A DNA stretch of 64,000 nt from Leptotrichia wadei (GTDB taxonomy: Bacteria > Fusobacteriota > Fusobacteriia > Fusobacteriales > Leptotrichiaceae): contig NZ_AP019829.2 of the NCBI RefSeq assembly GCF_007990545.2, positions 806,001 to 870,000 of the forward strand, read 5' to 3'. The notes beneath the pieces are model-generated. The model made no database searches. It saw only the letters and a list, made by a program, of their open reading frames with translations, and had not been told where the DNA came from. The first letter of the stretch is position 1. Each line of letters begins with the position of its first letter. This document shows, one piece after another, positions 52,717-60,884 of this stretch. A program made the translations under genes and the position numbers.

Positions 52717-53895
52717 ATGGAATTAATATATAGAAACAAAAAAAAGGAAAAAGAGATATTAGAAATAATAAATAAAAAATATAAAGAAGTAGAAAATAAT
52801 AAATTAAGCTTCATAACTGAAAACAGCTTTTATATAAACGAAGATAATTTTTATGCAATGATAAAATTATTAAAAAATTATAAAAATAAAATTGATTTAA
52901 TTTATATAGATCCACCGTATAATACTAATTTAGATTTTTCTTATGATGAAGAAAAAGTTTCAACAATTAGTCAAACTGAATCTGGAGTGATAGCTTATTC
53001 GGATAAGATGAATTTAGAAAATTATTTTGAATTTATGAGAGAACGTTTAATATTAATTAGTCAGTTGCTTAGTGATAAAGGGACTTTATATATTCATATT
53101 GATGATAAAATAGGGCATTATATAAAAATACTGTTGGATGAAATATTTGGAAGAAAAAATTTTATAAACAGCATTGCTAGAATAAAATCTAATCCTAAAA
53201 ATTTTGCAAGAAAAGCATTTGGAAATCAAAAAGATGTAATATATGTTTATGCAAAAAAGAACAAAAATAATATTTTTAATGAGATACGTTCAGAACTTAC
53301 TGAAGAAGAAAAAATAAAAAATTTTCCAAAAGTTGATGAGAAAGGACGTAGATATAATACTGTTCCTTGCCATGCGCCAGGAGAAACGAAAAATGGAAAT
53401 ACTGGAAAGATGTGGAAAGGAATGTTTCCACCAAAAGGGAGACATTGGAGATATTCAGTAGAGGAATTAGAAAAATTAGATGAGCGAGGAGAGATTGAAT
53501 GGTCACAAAATAATAATCCTAGAATAAAAAAATATTTAACAGAACATAAAGGGAAAAAAATCCAAGATGTATGGTTAAATTATAAAGATCCACAATATCC
53601 AGTTTATTCAACTGAAAAAAATAGAGAAATGCTTGAAATGATAGTATTACAATCATCAAATAAAAATTCAATAATTTTAGATTGTTTTTGTGGGTCAGGT
53701 AGTTTTTTAAAAGCTGGATTAAAATATGGAAGAAAAGTGATAGGTATTGATAAATCAGAAATATCTTTAAAGGTGGTAAAAGAAAGTGAAGAATTAAAAA
53801 ATATTGATATAATAGAAAATGATAGTAATGATGAAAACTTTAATCAAATAAAATTAAAACAAGATTTACAAGAATTAAAACTATTTAAAATATAA
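52717..53895 (+). CDS. DNA adenine/cytosine-N4 methyltransferase, beta class
   Basis: A 392-residue amino-methyltransferase. The catalytic DPPY (LIYIDPPYNTN, near residue 64) precedes the target-recognition region, and the SAM-binding LDCFCGSGSFLKAG comes near residue 327, the order of the beta class (type II and III enzymes). The N-terminal 50 residues are lysine- and glutamate-rich. It follows the nuclease pseudogene by 20 bases with AAAGGGGG upstream, so it is the modification half of a restriction-modification pair and probably now acts alone. No stop or frameshift is seen. Confidence 0.88.
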   Translation: MELIYRNKKKEKEILEIINKKYKEVENNKLSFITENSFYINEDNFYAMIKLLKNYKNKIDLIYIDPPYNTNLDFSYDEEKVSTISQTESGVIAYSDKMNLENYFEFMRERLILISQLLSDKGTLYIHIDDKIGHYIKILLDEIFGRKNFINSIARIKSNPKNFARKAFGNQKDVIYVYAKKNKNNIFNEIRSELTEEEKIKNFPKVDEKGRRYNTVPCHAPGETKNGNTGKMWKGMFPPKGRHWRYSVEELEKLDERGEIEWSQNNNPRIKKYLTEHKGKKIQDVWLNYKDPQYPVYSTEKNREMLEMIVLQSSNKNSIILDCFCGSGSFLKAGLKYGRKVIGIDKSEISLKVVKESEELKNIDIIENDSNDENFNQIKLKQDLQELKLFKI

Positions 53896-53948
53896 TAAAA
53901 ATAATAAAATTATGAAAATTTCAAATAAAATAGAAAGAAGTGATAAAA

Positions 53949-54623
53949 ATGCTAAAAGATAAAGAATTAACAAAAAAGGAAATGCTTGAAATATTTAACA
54001 GAAGATATGCGTGCAAAAAATATGATAAGACAAAAGTTGTTTCAGATGAAGATTTTATGGCAATTATTGAGGTAGGGAGACTTTCTCCTAGTTCATTTGG
54101 GCTTGAGCCTTGGAAATTTATTCTTGTGAAAAATGAGGAAATGCTGAATGACATGAGAGAGTTTGCTTGGGGAGCGATTAACAGCTTGAATGGAGCGAGC
54201 CATATTGTTATGGTGCTGGCTAGAAAAGGTGTTACTGGTGATAGCGAGTATTTTGAGAGAATTGGGAAGGAAATAAAAAATATTTCTGAAGAAAATTTGA
54301 AGATTAGAAAAGAATTTTTTACAAAATTTCAAAAAGAGCATTTTAAGTTGCTGGAAAGTGAAAGAGCATTATTTGACTGGGCTTCAAAACAGACTTACAT
54401 TGCAATGGTAAATATGATGAATATGGCTGCGGCTCTTGGGATTGACAGCTGTGCGATTGAAGGATTTAATAAAGAAATAGCTGAAAAATACTTTTCTGAA
54501 AAAGGTGTGTTTGATTTGAAGGAATATGGAATTTCATATTTTGTAAGTTTTGGATACAGAGATGAAGAGATTACTCCAAAAACTAGAAGAGAACTTTCGG
54601 AAGTTTATGAGGTTGTTGAGTAA
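53949..54623 (+). CDS. Nitroreductase-family flavoprotein, first copy
   Basis: A 224-residue NfsB-like FMN oxidoreductase with FNRRYACKKYDKTKV, GRLSPSSFGLEPWKFILV, a central ALFDWASKQTYIAMVNMMNMAAALGIDSCAIEGF and C-terminal FVSFGYRDEE. Such enzymes reduce quinones or nitro compounds with NAD(P)H. The ATG at 53949 has AGAAAGAAGTG upstream; a GTG nine bases earlier is possible. A very similar gene follows 101 bases later, and further decayed copies lie downstream. Confidence 0.92.
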   Translation: MLKDKELTKKEMLEIFNRRYACKKYDKTKVVSDEDFMAIIEVGRLSPSSFGLEPWKFILVKNEEMLNDMREFAWGAINSLNGASHIVMVLARKGVTGDSEYFERIGKEIKNISEENLKIRKEFFTKFQKEHFKLLESERALFDWASKQTYIAMVNMMNMAAALGIDSCAIEGFNKEIAEKYFSEKGVFDLKEYGISYFVSFGYRDEEITPKTRRELSEVYEVVE

Positions 54624-54724
54624 TAATTTATAAATTTTTTAGAGAAAAATATTAAAAATAATGTAAATCTGAAATTCTCAGATATATTTTAACAATTAGA
54701 TATAAAAAGAAAGAAGTGGTAAAA

Positions 54725-55399
54725 ATGTCAAAAGATATAGAATTAAAAAGAAAAGAAATTATAGAAGTATTCAATAGAAGATATGCGTGTAAAAAGTTTA
54801 GTACAAAAAAGAGAGTGTCTGATGAAGATTTGAAAACAATTTTAGAAAGTGCAAGATTATCACCAAGTTCTTTTGGACTTGAACCTTGGAAATTTTTATT
54901 GTTAAGAAATGAAAAGATGAGAGAAGATTTTAAGGAGTTCTCAACAGGAGCTATAAATAGCTTGAATGGAGCAACAGAAATTGTGATAATTTTAGCTAAA
55001 AAGGGGATTACTGCGGATAGTGAATTTTTCAGACATAGCTATAAAGATGTAAAAAAATTGCCATATGATGTTTTTGAAATTAAGAAAAATAGTTTTTCAA
55101 TGTTGCAGGAAAAAAATATGAAATTATTGGAAAACGAAAGAACTCTTTTCGACTGGGCTTCAAAACAGACTTACATCGCACTTGGAAATATGATGACTGT
55201 TGCAGCTTATTTGGGAATCGACAGCTGTGCAATTGAAGGATTTAATAAAGAAAAAGCAGAAAAATATTTGTCAGATATGGAGCTTCTTGACTTAAGTGAA
55301 TACGGAGTTTCTGTGATGGTAAGTTTTGGGTACAGGGATGAAGAACTGCCTAAAAAGATAAGAAAGCCGCTTTCAGAAGTTTTGGAAATAATTGAATAA
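54725..55399 (+). CDS. Nitroreductase-family flavoprotein, second copy
   Basis: A 224-residue paralogue of the preceding protein, sharing FNRRYACKKF, ARLSPSSFGLEPWKFLLL, TLFDWASKQTYIALGNMMTVAAYLGIDSCAIEGF-like blocks and VSFGYRDEE. It differs most in the middle (residues 95-125), where the active-site loop lies, so the two copies may prefer different substrates. AAAGAAGTG precedes the ATG. A lipoprotein gene follows 51 bases later and is itself duplicated. Confidence 0.9.
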   Translation: MSKDIELKRKEIIEVFNRRYACKKFSTKKRVSDEDLKTILESARLSPSSFGLEPWKFLLLRNEKMREDFKEFSTGAINSLNGATEIVIILAKKGITADSEFFRHSYKDVKKLPYDVFEIKKNSFSMLQEKNMKLLENERTLFDWASKQTYIALGNMMTVAAYLGIDSCAIEGFNKEKAEKYLSDMELLDLSEYGVSVMVSFGYRDEELPKKIRKPLSEVLEIIE

Positions 55400-55450
55400 T
55401 TTATAGAAATTCTAAAATTACGATATGAAGAAAATAAAAAGGAGCTTTGA

Positions 55451-55954
55451 ATGAAAAGAAGACTTTTAATTGCGTTAATTTTATTATTAACGGTGTCATG
55501 TGGTGAGAATAAAATAGAAAAAATATATGAAGAAGAATTAATGAATTTAAAAATTAATGGGTATGATGATTCAAAACAATTAAGTAAAAATGATATAAAA
55601 GAGATAAAAAAAATGCTTAAAAAAAATTTTAAAAATTTAGGAGTAACAGCTGTAACAAAAGATGGCAGATTTTTTATAAGTAAATACGTTACCAATCCTA
55701 AAAACAAAGAACAAACTGCGAAAGAGGTAGCAATAGAAAGACCCGATATTACTGATACTATCGGAGAATGGTGTAAAAGTAAAGGAATAAAGTTTAAAGT
55801 TATCTTTGTTGATTTTTTTGACAAAGAACAAGATAAACGAATTAGTCAGTCAATGTATCATTCTCATATTTTAGAAATTGAATATGAAGATAAAGATTAT
55901 AAAAAAGCATTGCAAGAAGGCTTTTCTAAATATGCAAGAGCCACAAGATTTTAA
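55451..55954 (+). CDS. Lipoprotein of unknown function, first copy
   Basis: A 167-residue protein with a lipoprotein signal (LIALILLLTVSC) and then a charged helical linker. The globular part has NFKNLGVTAVTKDGRFF, KEQTAKEVAIERPDITDTIGEWC, a strand-rich IKFKVIFVDFFD, and ends with YHSHILEIEYED...ALQEGFSKYARATRF. Family unknown to me. AAGGAG precedes the ATG. A second copy with an in-frame stop lies about 100 bases downstream. Confidence 0.75.
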   Translation: MKRRLLIALILLLTVSCGENKIEKIYEEELMNLKINGYDDSKQLSKNDIKEIKKMLKKNFKNLGVTAVTKDGRFFISKYVTNPKNKEQTAKEVAIERPDITDTIGEWCKSKGIKFKVIFVDFFDKEQDKRISQSMYHSHILEIEYEDKDYKKALQEGFSKYARATRF

Positions 55955-55971
55955 AATAGGAAATATTTTTC

Positions 55972-56002
55972 TAAAAAAAGATGTGTTTGATTTGAAAAAA
56001 TA
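55972..56002 (+). pseudogene. Nitroreductase remnant (short)
   Basis: The bases from about 55972 read KKDVFDLKK and then stop, closely matching EKGVFDLKE near the C-terminus of the first nitroreductase (54502-54526). This is a scar of a duplicated nitroreductase copy between the two lipoprotein genes. Confidence 0.45.
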
Positions 56003-56055
56003 AAATAGGAAATTTCGTAATTATAAATTAATTTATTGACAGAAAGAGGATTTTT

Positions 56056-56709
56056 ATGAAAAAAATTTTTTTAATTATGTCTTTAGTAATGGCATTTTCA
56101 TGTGGAAATAAAAATAAAAATAGCGTAGATAAGAATAAAAAAATTGAAAAAAATACAACTGCTGAGCAAGTGAAACAAAATCAAGAGGAAAAAACTGATT
56201 TTGATAAACTTAGTAAAAAAGAATAGGAAGAATATTTACAAAAACTGGAAAAGATAGAAGCAAAATATGAAAAGGAATTAATGGAATTAAAAATACCAGA
56301 ATTCAATAAGTCCCAAACTAATGATTCTAAGCAACTGACTGAAGAAGAGGTAAAGGAAATAAAGGATGTATTACGTAAAAAATTTAAGAGAATAGGGTTG
56401 ACAGCTGCAACAAAAGATGGCAGATTTTACATAATAGAAGTTATTACCGATGGAAAAAATAAAGAACAGACTGCAAAGGAAGTTGCTCTTCAGAGACCTG
56501 ATATTATTGACACTATTGGTGAATGGTGTAAAAATAAAGGAATGGAATTTAAAGTTATTTTTGTTGAATTTTATGATAAAGTTCAAAAGAAAAAGATTAG
56601 TCAGTCTGCATACCATTCTCACCTTTTGGAAATTCAGTATGAAGATAAAGAATATAAAGATGCACTAAGAGAAGGATTTTCTAAATATAAGAGGGCTACA
56701 AAATTTTAA
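56056..56709 (+). pseudogene. Lipoprotein of unknown function, second copy, with in-frame amber codon
   Basis: The ATG at 56056 (AGAAAGAGG upstream) starts a lipoprotein signal (SLVMAFSC) and a lysine/glutamate-rich linker that stops at TAG 56224-56226. The same frame continues directly with EEYLQKLEKIEAKYEKELMEL and a full globular domain matching the first copy (GLTAATKDGRFY, KEQTAKEVALQRPDIIDTIG, YHSHLLEIQYED, EGFSKYKRATKF). One base change (GAG to TAG) explains the break. Unless suppressed, only a 56-residue precursor is made. The downstream part alone has no good start. Confidence 0.65.
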
Positions 56710-56732
56710 AATGAAAACATTTTTATAAAAAA

Positions 56733-56843
56733 GGTGTATATTTAAAGGAATATGGAGTTTCTGTAGTGGTAAGTTTTGGGTATAGGGATGAAGAGTGTCT
56801 AAAAAAGCAAAAAAAACACTTTAAGAACTTTTGGAAATAATTT
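56733..56843 (+). pseudogene. Nitroreductase C-terminal remnant
   Basis: Reading through about 56733-56843 gives YLKEYGVSVVVSFGYRDEE and then a shifted tail resembling KK.RK..KELLEII. It matches the end of the second nitroreductase (EYGVSVMVSFGYRDEEL). The 5' part is missing. It marks a third copy of the nitroreductase-lipoprotein unit that has been lost. Confidence 0.6.
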
Positions 56844-56909
56844 AGCAAAGAGTTTTACTTCTTGTTGCAAGATAAAAAAGTAAAAAGTCGATAAATATAA
56901 ATAGAGATA

Positions 56910-56985
56910 AAAACACAGTTCTGGTTGGTAGTCCAGACGCAGTAATGTAAGTAACCTGCCTCCTTAGGTTGTCCATTCTTTATTA
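56910..56985 (+). promoter_or_regulatory. yjdF-type riboswitch leader
   Basis: A G/C-richer structured leader before the YjdF-family gene. It has the hairpin CTGG...CCAG (around CTGGTTGGTAGTCCAG, 56921-56936), a joining segment ACGCAGTAATGTAAG, and a second stem AACCT/AGGTT (around 56953-56970), followed by GTCC. The UUGGUAGUCC and CCUGCCUCCUUAGG blocks agree with my recollection of the yjdF motif RNA, an aptamer responding to azaaromatic compounds. The downstream YjdF gene is decisive support. The site ends about 25 bases before the ribosome binding site, which suggests control of translation. Confidence 0.75.
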
Positions 56986-57011
56986 TAAATTTTTTTAGGG
57001 AGGCTGAAATT

Positions 57012-57428
57012 ATGAAAAAAATTTCAGGAAAATTGACATTTTTTTTTGAAAATCCGTTTTGGGTAGGAATTTTTGAAAATTTTGAAAATGATAATTTGTC
57101 AGTTTGTAAAGTAACTTTTGGTTCAGAACCTAAAGAATATGAAATTTATGATTTTATATTAAAAAAGTTCTATAATCTTCGATTTAGTAATGAAATGAAG
57201 TCAAATTTTAGGGAGAAAGCAAAAAATCCAAAACGGAGACAACGAGAAATAAAAAAAGAACTTCAAAGTAAAAAATTTTTGAAAAAATCAGAAGAAATTT
57301 TAAAATTACAATACGAAGAGAATAAAAAGGAACGAAAAGTAAAGACAAAACAAGAAAAAGAACTTGAAAAACAGAGAAAATTTTTATTGAAACAGGAGAA
57401 AAAGAAACAGAAACATAAAGGGAAATAA
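57012..57428 (+). CDS. yjdF: YjdF-family protein (DUF2992)
   Basis: A 138-residue protein with a small N-terminal beta domain (FFENPFWVGIFENFEND, VTFGSEPKEYEIYDF) and a highly basic helical half (KNPKRRQREIKKEL, EILKLQYEENKKERKVKTK, ending KKQKHKGK), the layout of Bacillus YjdF. Its biochemical role is unknown; its expression is tied to the azaaromatic riboswitch upstream, so a role in coping with such compounds is inferred. TAGGGAGG precedes the ATG. Confidence 0.88.
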   Translation: MKKISGKLTFFFENPFWVGIFENFENDNLSVCKVTFGSEPKEYEIYDFILKKFYNLRFSNEMKSNFREKAKNPKRRQREIKKELQSKKFLKKSEEILKLQYEENKKERKVKTKQEKELEKQRKFLLKQEKKKQKHKGK

Positions 57429-57468
57429 AAAGTTTTTATTTGTTAGTCAAAAATATTGGGAGGAAAAA

Positions 57469-57642
57469 GTGGATTTAAAAAAAGAGAATTTAAAAGAATT
57501 TATATTGAAATTGAATCAAAAAGATATTAATGAATTAATGGCAAATTCGGAAAAAGAAGAAGATATAATTTTTTATAATAAATTGTTTAATTTAATTTTG
57601 GAAACAAAGCAAGACGAATTGATAAAAAAAGGTGTGTTTTAA
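57469..57642 (+). CDS. Small putative antitoxin upstream of zeta-like toxin
   Basis: A 57-residue acidic helical protein starting at a GTG with GGGAGG five bases upstream (DLKKENLKEFILKLNQKDINELM...). Its stop codon overlaps the ATG of the zeta-like gene (TAATG), so the two are translationally coupled. Size, charge and coupling match the short antitoxins of epsilon/zeta-type systems, but I see no direct similarity to epsilon. The gene is real by start site and context; the antitoxin role is inferred. Confidence 0.65.
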   Translation: MDLKKENLKEFILKLNQKDINELMANSEKEEDIIFYNKLFNLILETKQDELIKKGVF

Positions 57643-58244
57643 TGAAAAAAGTTTTATATATTTTTGCGGGAGTAAATGGAGCAGGAAAATCAACTCTGTA
57701 TAATTCTGAAAATTTAGACAATAATATAAAATACAGTACAAGAATTAATACAGATGAAATTGTTAGAAAAATCGGAGATTGGAAGAATAATTCTGATCAA
57801 ATAAAAGCAGCAAAAATGGCGATAAATATAAGAAATGACTGCTTAAAACATGGAAAATCATTTAACGAGGAAACAACTTTAACTGGGAAAACTATTTTAA
57901 AAACTATTGACAAGGCAAAAAAATTAGGTTATGAGTTACAATTATTTTATGTTGGAGTTAATAGTCCTGAAATAGCAAAAAAAAGAATAAAAAATAGAGT
58001 TGAAAAAGGTGGTCATAATATAGCTGATGAAATAGTTGAAAAAAGGTATTATGAATCTTTAGAAAATTTAAAACAAGTGATTTTAAAATTTGATGAAATC
58101 TATTTTTATGATAATTCTGAAAAATATAAAAATATTTTTTCGGTTATGAATAATAAGATTTTTTATAAGGATAAAAACTTTAATTGGTCAAAAGAAGCTA
58201 TAGAAGTGATTGAAAATAGAGAGAAAAATATGAAAATGCTTTGA
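57642..58244 (+). CDS. Zeta-toxin-like kinase
   Basis: A 200-residue P-loop protein with Walker A AGVNGAGKSTLY, RINTDEIVRKIGDW, the catalytic FNEETTLTG and a lid region IAKKRIKNRVEKGGHNI, which are features of zeta toxins and related UDP-GlcNAc kinases. Zeta phosphorylates UDP-N-acetylglucosamine and poisons wall synthesis. Other family members are non-toxic; the coupled upstream small gene argues for a toxin-antitoxin pair. It overlaps the next small frame by four bases. Confidence 0.82.
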   Translation: MKKVLYIFAGVNGAGKSTLYNSENLDNNIKYSTRINTDEIVRKIGDWKNNSDQIKAAKMAINIRNDCLKHGKSFNEETTLTGKTILKTIDKAKKLGYELQLFYVGVNSPEIAKKRIKNRVEKGGHNIADEIVEKRYYESLENLKQVILKFDEIYFYDNSEKYKNIFSVMNNKIFYKDKNFNWSKEAIEVIENREKNMKML

Positions 58245-58531
58245 AAGAACAAAAAAGATTAATTAATCAAAGAAAGGAAAATGTAAAGGATATGCTTATG
58301 AATGTTCCAAGAGTAAATCCAGATTATGGAAAAGATATGGATAAGGATTTATTTAATGCGAGAGATAATGCCTTAACAGAACAGTTGAACAAAGATTTTC
58401 CAAGAAATAATCCATATAGGAATATCAATCCTGATGAAGGTTTAAATATGCCAAAACCTGAAATAAATAGAGAAAAATCTCAAAATATAAATGAACAGTT
58501 AAAAAAATTGAGAGAAAGAGTAGGTAACTAA
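58241..58531 (+). CDS. Small hypothetical protein after the zeta gene
   Basis: Up to 96 residues if read from the TTG at 58241, overlapping the zeta stop codon; the ATG at 58291 would give about 79. The sequence is polar, with MNVPRVNPDYGKDMDKDL and many N/P/D (PRNNPYRNINPDEG). I do not know it. It could be a coupled third component or the remains of a secreted protein. No good ribosome site is visible for either start. Confidence 0.4.
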   Translation: MKEQKRLINQRKENVKDMLMNVPRVNPDYGKDMDKDLFNARDNALTEQLNKDFPRNNPYRNINPDEGLNMPKPEINREKSQNINEQLKKLRERVGN

Positions 58532-58532
58532 G

Positions 58533-59096
58533 ATGAAAAAGTTGAAGTTTATATTATTGATTTTGGTAAGTATTTTCTGTTTAAATTCCTGTCTTACAAC
58601 AGCTTTTGTTATAGCTTCTATGCAGGGGGATGGTTTATTACCTTATCCCGAACCTGAAAGTCCTTATTATTATGGTGATAATAAGAGATTAAATACATTA
58701 ATTCTTAGTGAAAACAAAAAAAAAATAGAGATTGGAAATAGTAAAATACAAATTTCTATACCTGAAGGATTATGGTTAAAGAATAGTGATAATAGTCTTC
58801 TTAATGAAACATTGAATAAAAAAAAATCATTTGAATTATCTGGATATTATCTAGGAAAATCACTTTTACTACCAATTCATATTTATAATGAAAATTTTGA
58901 AGAATTTGCAAAAAAAGAAAATTTAGTTAAAATAAATAAAAATACATATTCTAACAAATTTGAATATGGGAGTAAAAAAATTAAATTGAATCAAATTATA
59001 AAAAAAATTAATGACAATGCTTTTGCCGTTACAAGTTTTGATGATACGAAAGAAATTTCTAAAAATTTCTTTTTAGAATTGATGAAAGATTGGTAA
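58533..59096 (+). CDS. Lipoprotein of unknown function
   Basis: A 187-residue protein with a lipoprotein signal (LILVSIFCLNSC) and a G/P/Y-rich stretch after the cysteine (LLPYPEPESPYYYG). A globular part follows with KIQISIPEGLW and alternating basic and hydrophobic segments. No family is recognised. It follows the previous frame by two bases, so it may belong to the same transcript. It may be a toxin-associated immunity lipoprotein, given what follows, but that is only a guess. Confidence 0.55.
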   Translation: MKKLKFILLILVSIFCLNSCLTTAFVIASMQGDGLLPYPEPESPYYYGDNKRLNTLILSENKKKIEIGNSKIQISIPEGLWLKNSDNSLLNETLNKKKSFELSGYYLGKSLLLPIHIYNENFEEFAKKENLVKINKNTYSNKFEYGSKKIKLNQIIKKINDNAFAVTSFDDTKEISKNFFLELMKDW

Positions 59097-59147
59097 AAAG
59101 TTTTAGATAAAAAAGTGAAATAAAAAAATTATTATTAGGAACTATAG

Positions 59148-59408
59148 TTACAATCTGCTGCTAAAAGGGATCATAAATTGGATATTGATTTATGGAAAAA
59201 ATATGGAACTGGACCAACTGATAAAACGACTAAAAAACTAAGATATAGATTAGGAGACTTAAAATTAGGTGCATATATTCAAGCTAATTATGATAATCTA
59301 AAAAAAAGGGCAAATAAAAATAACGGTAGAATTTCATTAACAGAACTAGAAAATGAGTTAGTTAAAACTATCATAGATATATATGAATTATTTAATTGGG
59401 GGAAATAA
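59148..59408 (+). pseudogene. Orphan polymorphic-toxin C-terminus
   Basis: The frame is open from 59148 and reads LQSAAKRDHKLDIDLWKKYGTGPT, then a helical domain to the stop. There is no ribosome site or proper start, so this is the detached end of a larger protein. The next gene is a membrane protein one base after its stop, the layout of a toxin C-terminus with its immunity gene. Confidence 0.5.
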
Positions 59409-59409
59409 A

Positions 59410-59742
59410 ATGAAACTAAATAGTTTGAAGAAATTAATATTTTTTTTAGATTTACATTTTATAATCATAAATGTCTTATTCTGTTTTTACATTCTATCTT
59501 TAGATTCTGGATTATTAATCTATTATTTATTCTTAAATTTTTTTAAATTATTATTTGCAATAATATTAATGTTTATATTAAAAATAATAATAATATTTTT
59601 TGTTATTCCTTTTTATGATAAGCAAAATAATTTAATTTTAAAAAATATTATAAAATATTTAATATATATTATCTATTGTATTATAATAAATTTAATTTTA
59701 ATTTATTTGTTTACAGATTTGAATAATATTTTATGGATGTAA
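59410..59742 (+). CDS. Polytopic membrane protein, putative immunity
   Basis: A 110-residue protein with three or four hydrophobic helices (LIFFLDLHFIIINVLFCFYIL and later). GGGGG lies eight bases before the ATG, overlapping the end of the toxin fragment. Membrane immunity proteins of this size protect against pore-forming or membrane-active toxins. Identification as immunity rests on the position only. Confidence 0.5.
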   Translation: MKLNSLKKLIFFLDLHFIIINVLFCFYILSLDSGLLIYYLFLNFFKLLFAIILMFILKIIIIFFVIPFYDKQNNLILKNIIKYLIYIIYCIIINLILIYLFTDLNNILWM

Positions 59743-59766
59743 TAAATTATTAAAAAGGAGTAAAAT

Positions 59767-59907
59767 ATGTTAAAAAAAATAGAAACAATATTGTTAGCTA
59801 ATTTTGGATTATTAATATACATTTTATTTTGGAAAATAAATATAAATATAAATAAATTAACTAATATGTTTATTATTAATGTTGTTATAATTATTTTTCT
59901 GTTTTAG
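59767..59907 (+). CDS. Short membrane peptide
   Basis: A 46-residue hydrophobic protein (LANFGLLIYILFWKI..., MFIINVVIIIFLF) with AAAGGAG upstream of the ATG. The sequence continues in another frame with a hydrophobic DLIGIFLLSK, so this is likely the broken first half of a longer membrane protein, perhaps a second immunity gene. Confidence 0.4.
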   Translation: MLKKIETILLANFGLLIYILFWKINININKLTNMFIINVVIIIFLF

Positions 59908-60109
59908 TGAAAAATAATAAAAATAAAAATAGATATGATTTTTTATTTTTGTTAATAGATTTGATAGGTATTTTTTTATTAAGTAAATAAATAAATTAAG
60001 AAAGAGAATATGCCCAAAATTTCTGATATAAAGTAAAAATATCATTTTTTCTCACATTTTTCATACATTCCAAATAGTTAATACAAAAAATTTTAGTTAT
60101 ATTAAATTC

Positions 60110-60202
60110 GCCCATATAACCCTACAAGTCAAAATTTTCATTTAAGGCATTAAAATTTTTACCAAAAATCGATTTTTCAAGCTATATGGATGTTATATGG
60201 GC
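60110..60202. repeat. Inverted repeat of 11 bases enclosing about 70 bases
   Basis: GCCCATATAAC (60110-60120) is exactly complementary to GTTATATGGGC (60192-60202), followed by TTTTAAAA. It could be a long-loop terminator or a MITE-like end pair. The 59.9-60.2 kb gap shows nothing else. Confidence 0.4.
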
Positions 60203-60232
60203 TTTTAAAATGATACTTTTAAACAAACTTAG

Positions 60233-60807
60233 ATTGCTAGTACATCATATTCAACAGGAAAAGGTTTTAGAGATGTTTCAGAAAGTCAACTTAAAGATTG
60301 TAAAGCTAACCAAAAAAATTGTGATAAGTGAACAAATATATGGGGACTTACAAATGTAATTTTAATTGGAGCTCCTCTTGGATTAGAAACATTTGGTGGT
60401 GCTGGAACTGTAGAAAAAATGTTAACAGAAACTCCAGTAGCACAAAAAATAATTAATAAAATGAATGGTAGTAATTCAATATATCAGAATTATACAGAAA
60501 AAGCAACTAAAAATGCTAATAGTACAAGTGTAATGTTAGGAATATACAATCAAGATGGAATTTCTTATATAAAGGCTGCTGGTAATAAACATACATATTA
60601 GGAGATAGCGGCTAGAATGAAGCAGTAAATAAAGTTGGAGAATCGAATATGTGGAAAATAAACAAAAAATTTTTAGAACAGCAATTACAGCAAAGGAAAA
60701 TTTTTTATTTTTCACATGATCCTATGAAAGCAAGTGGGTATTTTCAAAAAGAAGTAAATTTTTTAAAAGATAATGGTTTTAAGTTTATAAAAGATAGAGA
60801 TTTCTAG
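60233..60807 (+). pseudogene. Decayed polymorphic toxin module
   Basis: The translation reads GKGFRDVSESQLKDCKANQKNC and stops at 60329, continues NIWGLTNVILIGAPLGLETF ... VMLGIYNQDGISYIKAAGNKHTY to a stop at 60599. After a frameshift it continues as LGDSG, then NMWKINKKFLEQQLQQRK and YFSHDPMKASGYFQKEV to a stop at 60805. These blocks resemble C-terminal regions of secreted filamentous-haemagglutinin-type toxins. With two stops and one frameshift it is inactive. It runs straight into the next gene. Confidence 0.6.
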
Positions 60808-60884
60808 AAAGTGGTGAAACAATTATAAAAGACTATAATGAAGCAAAAAAAATATTTTTATATTATAATGGAAGTTATTTTCAT

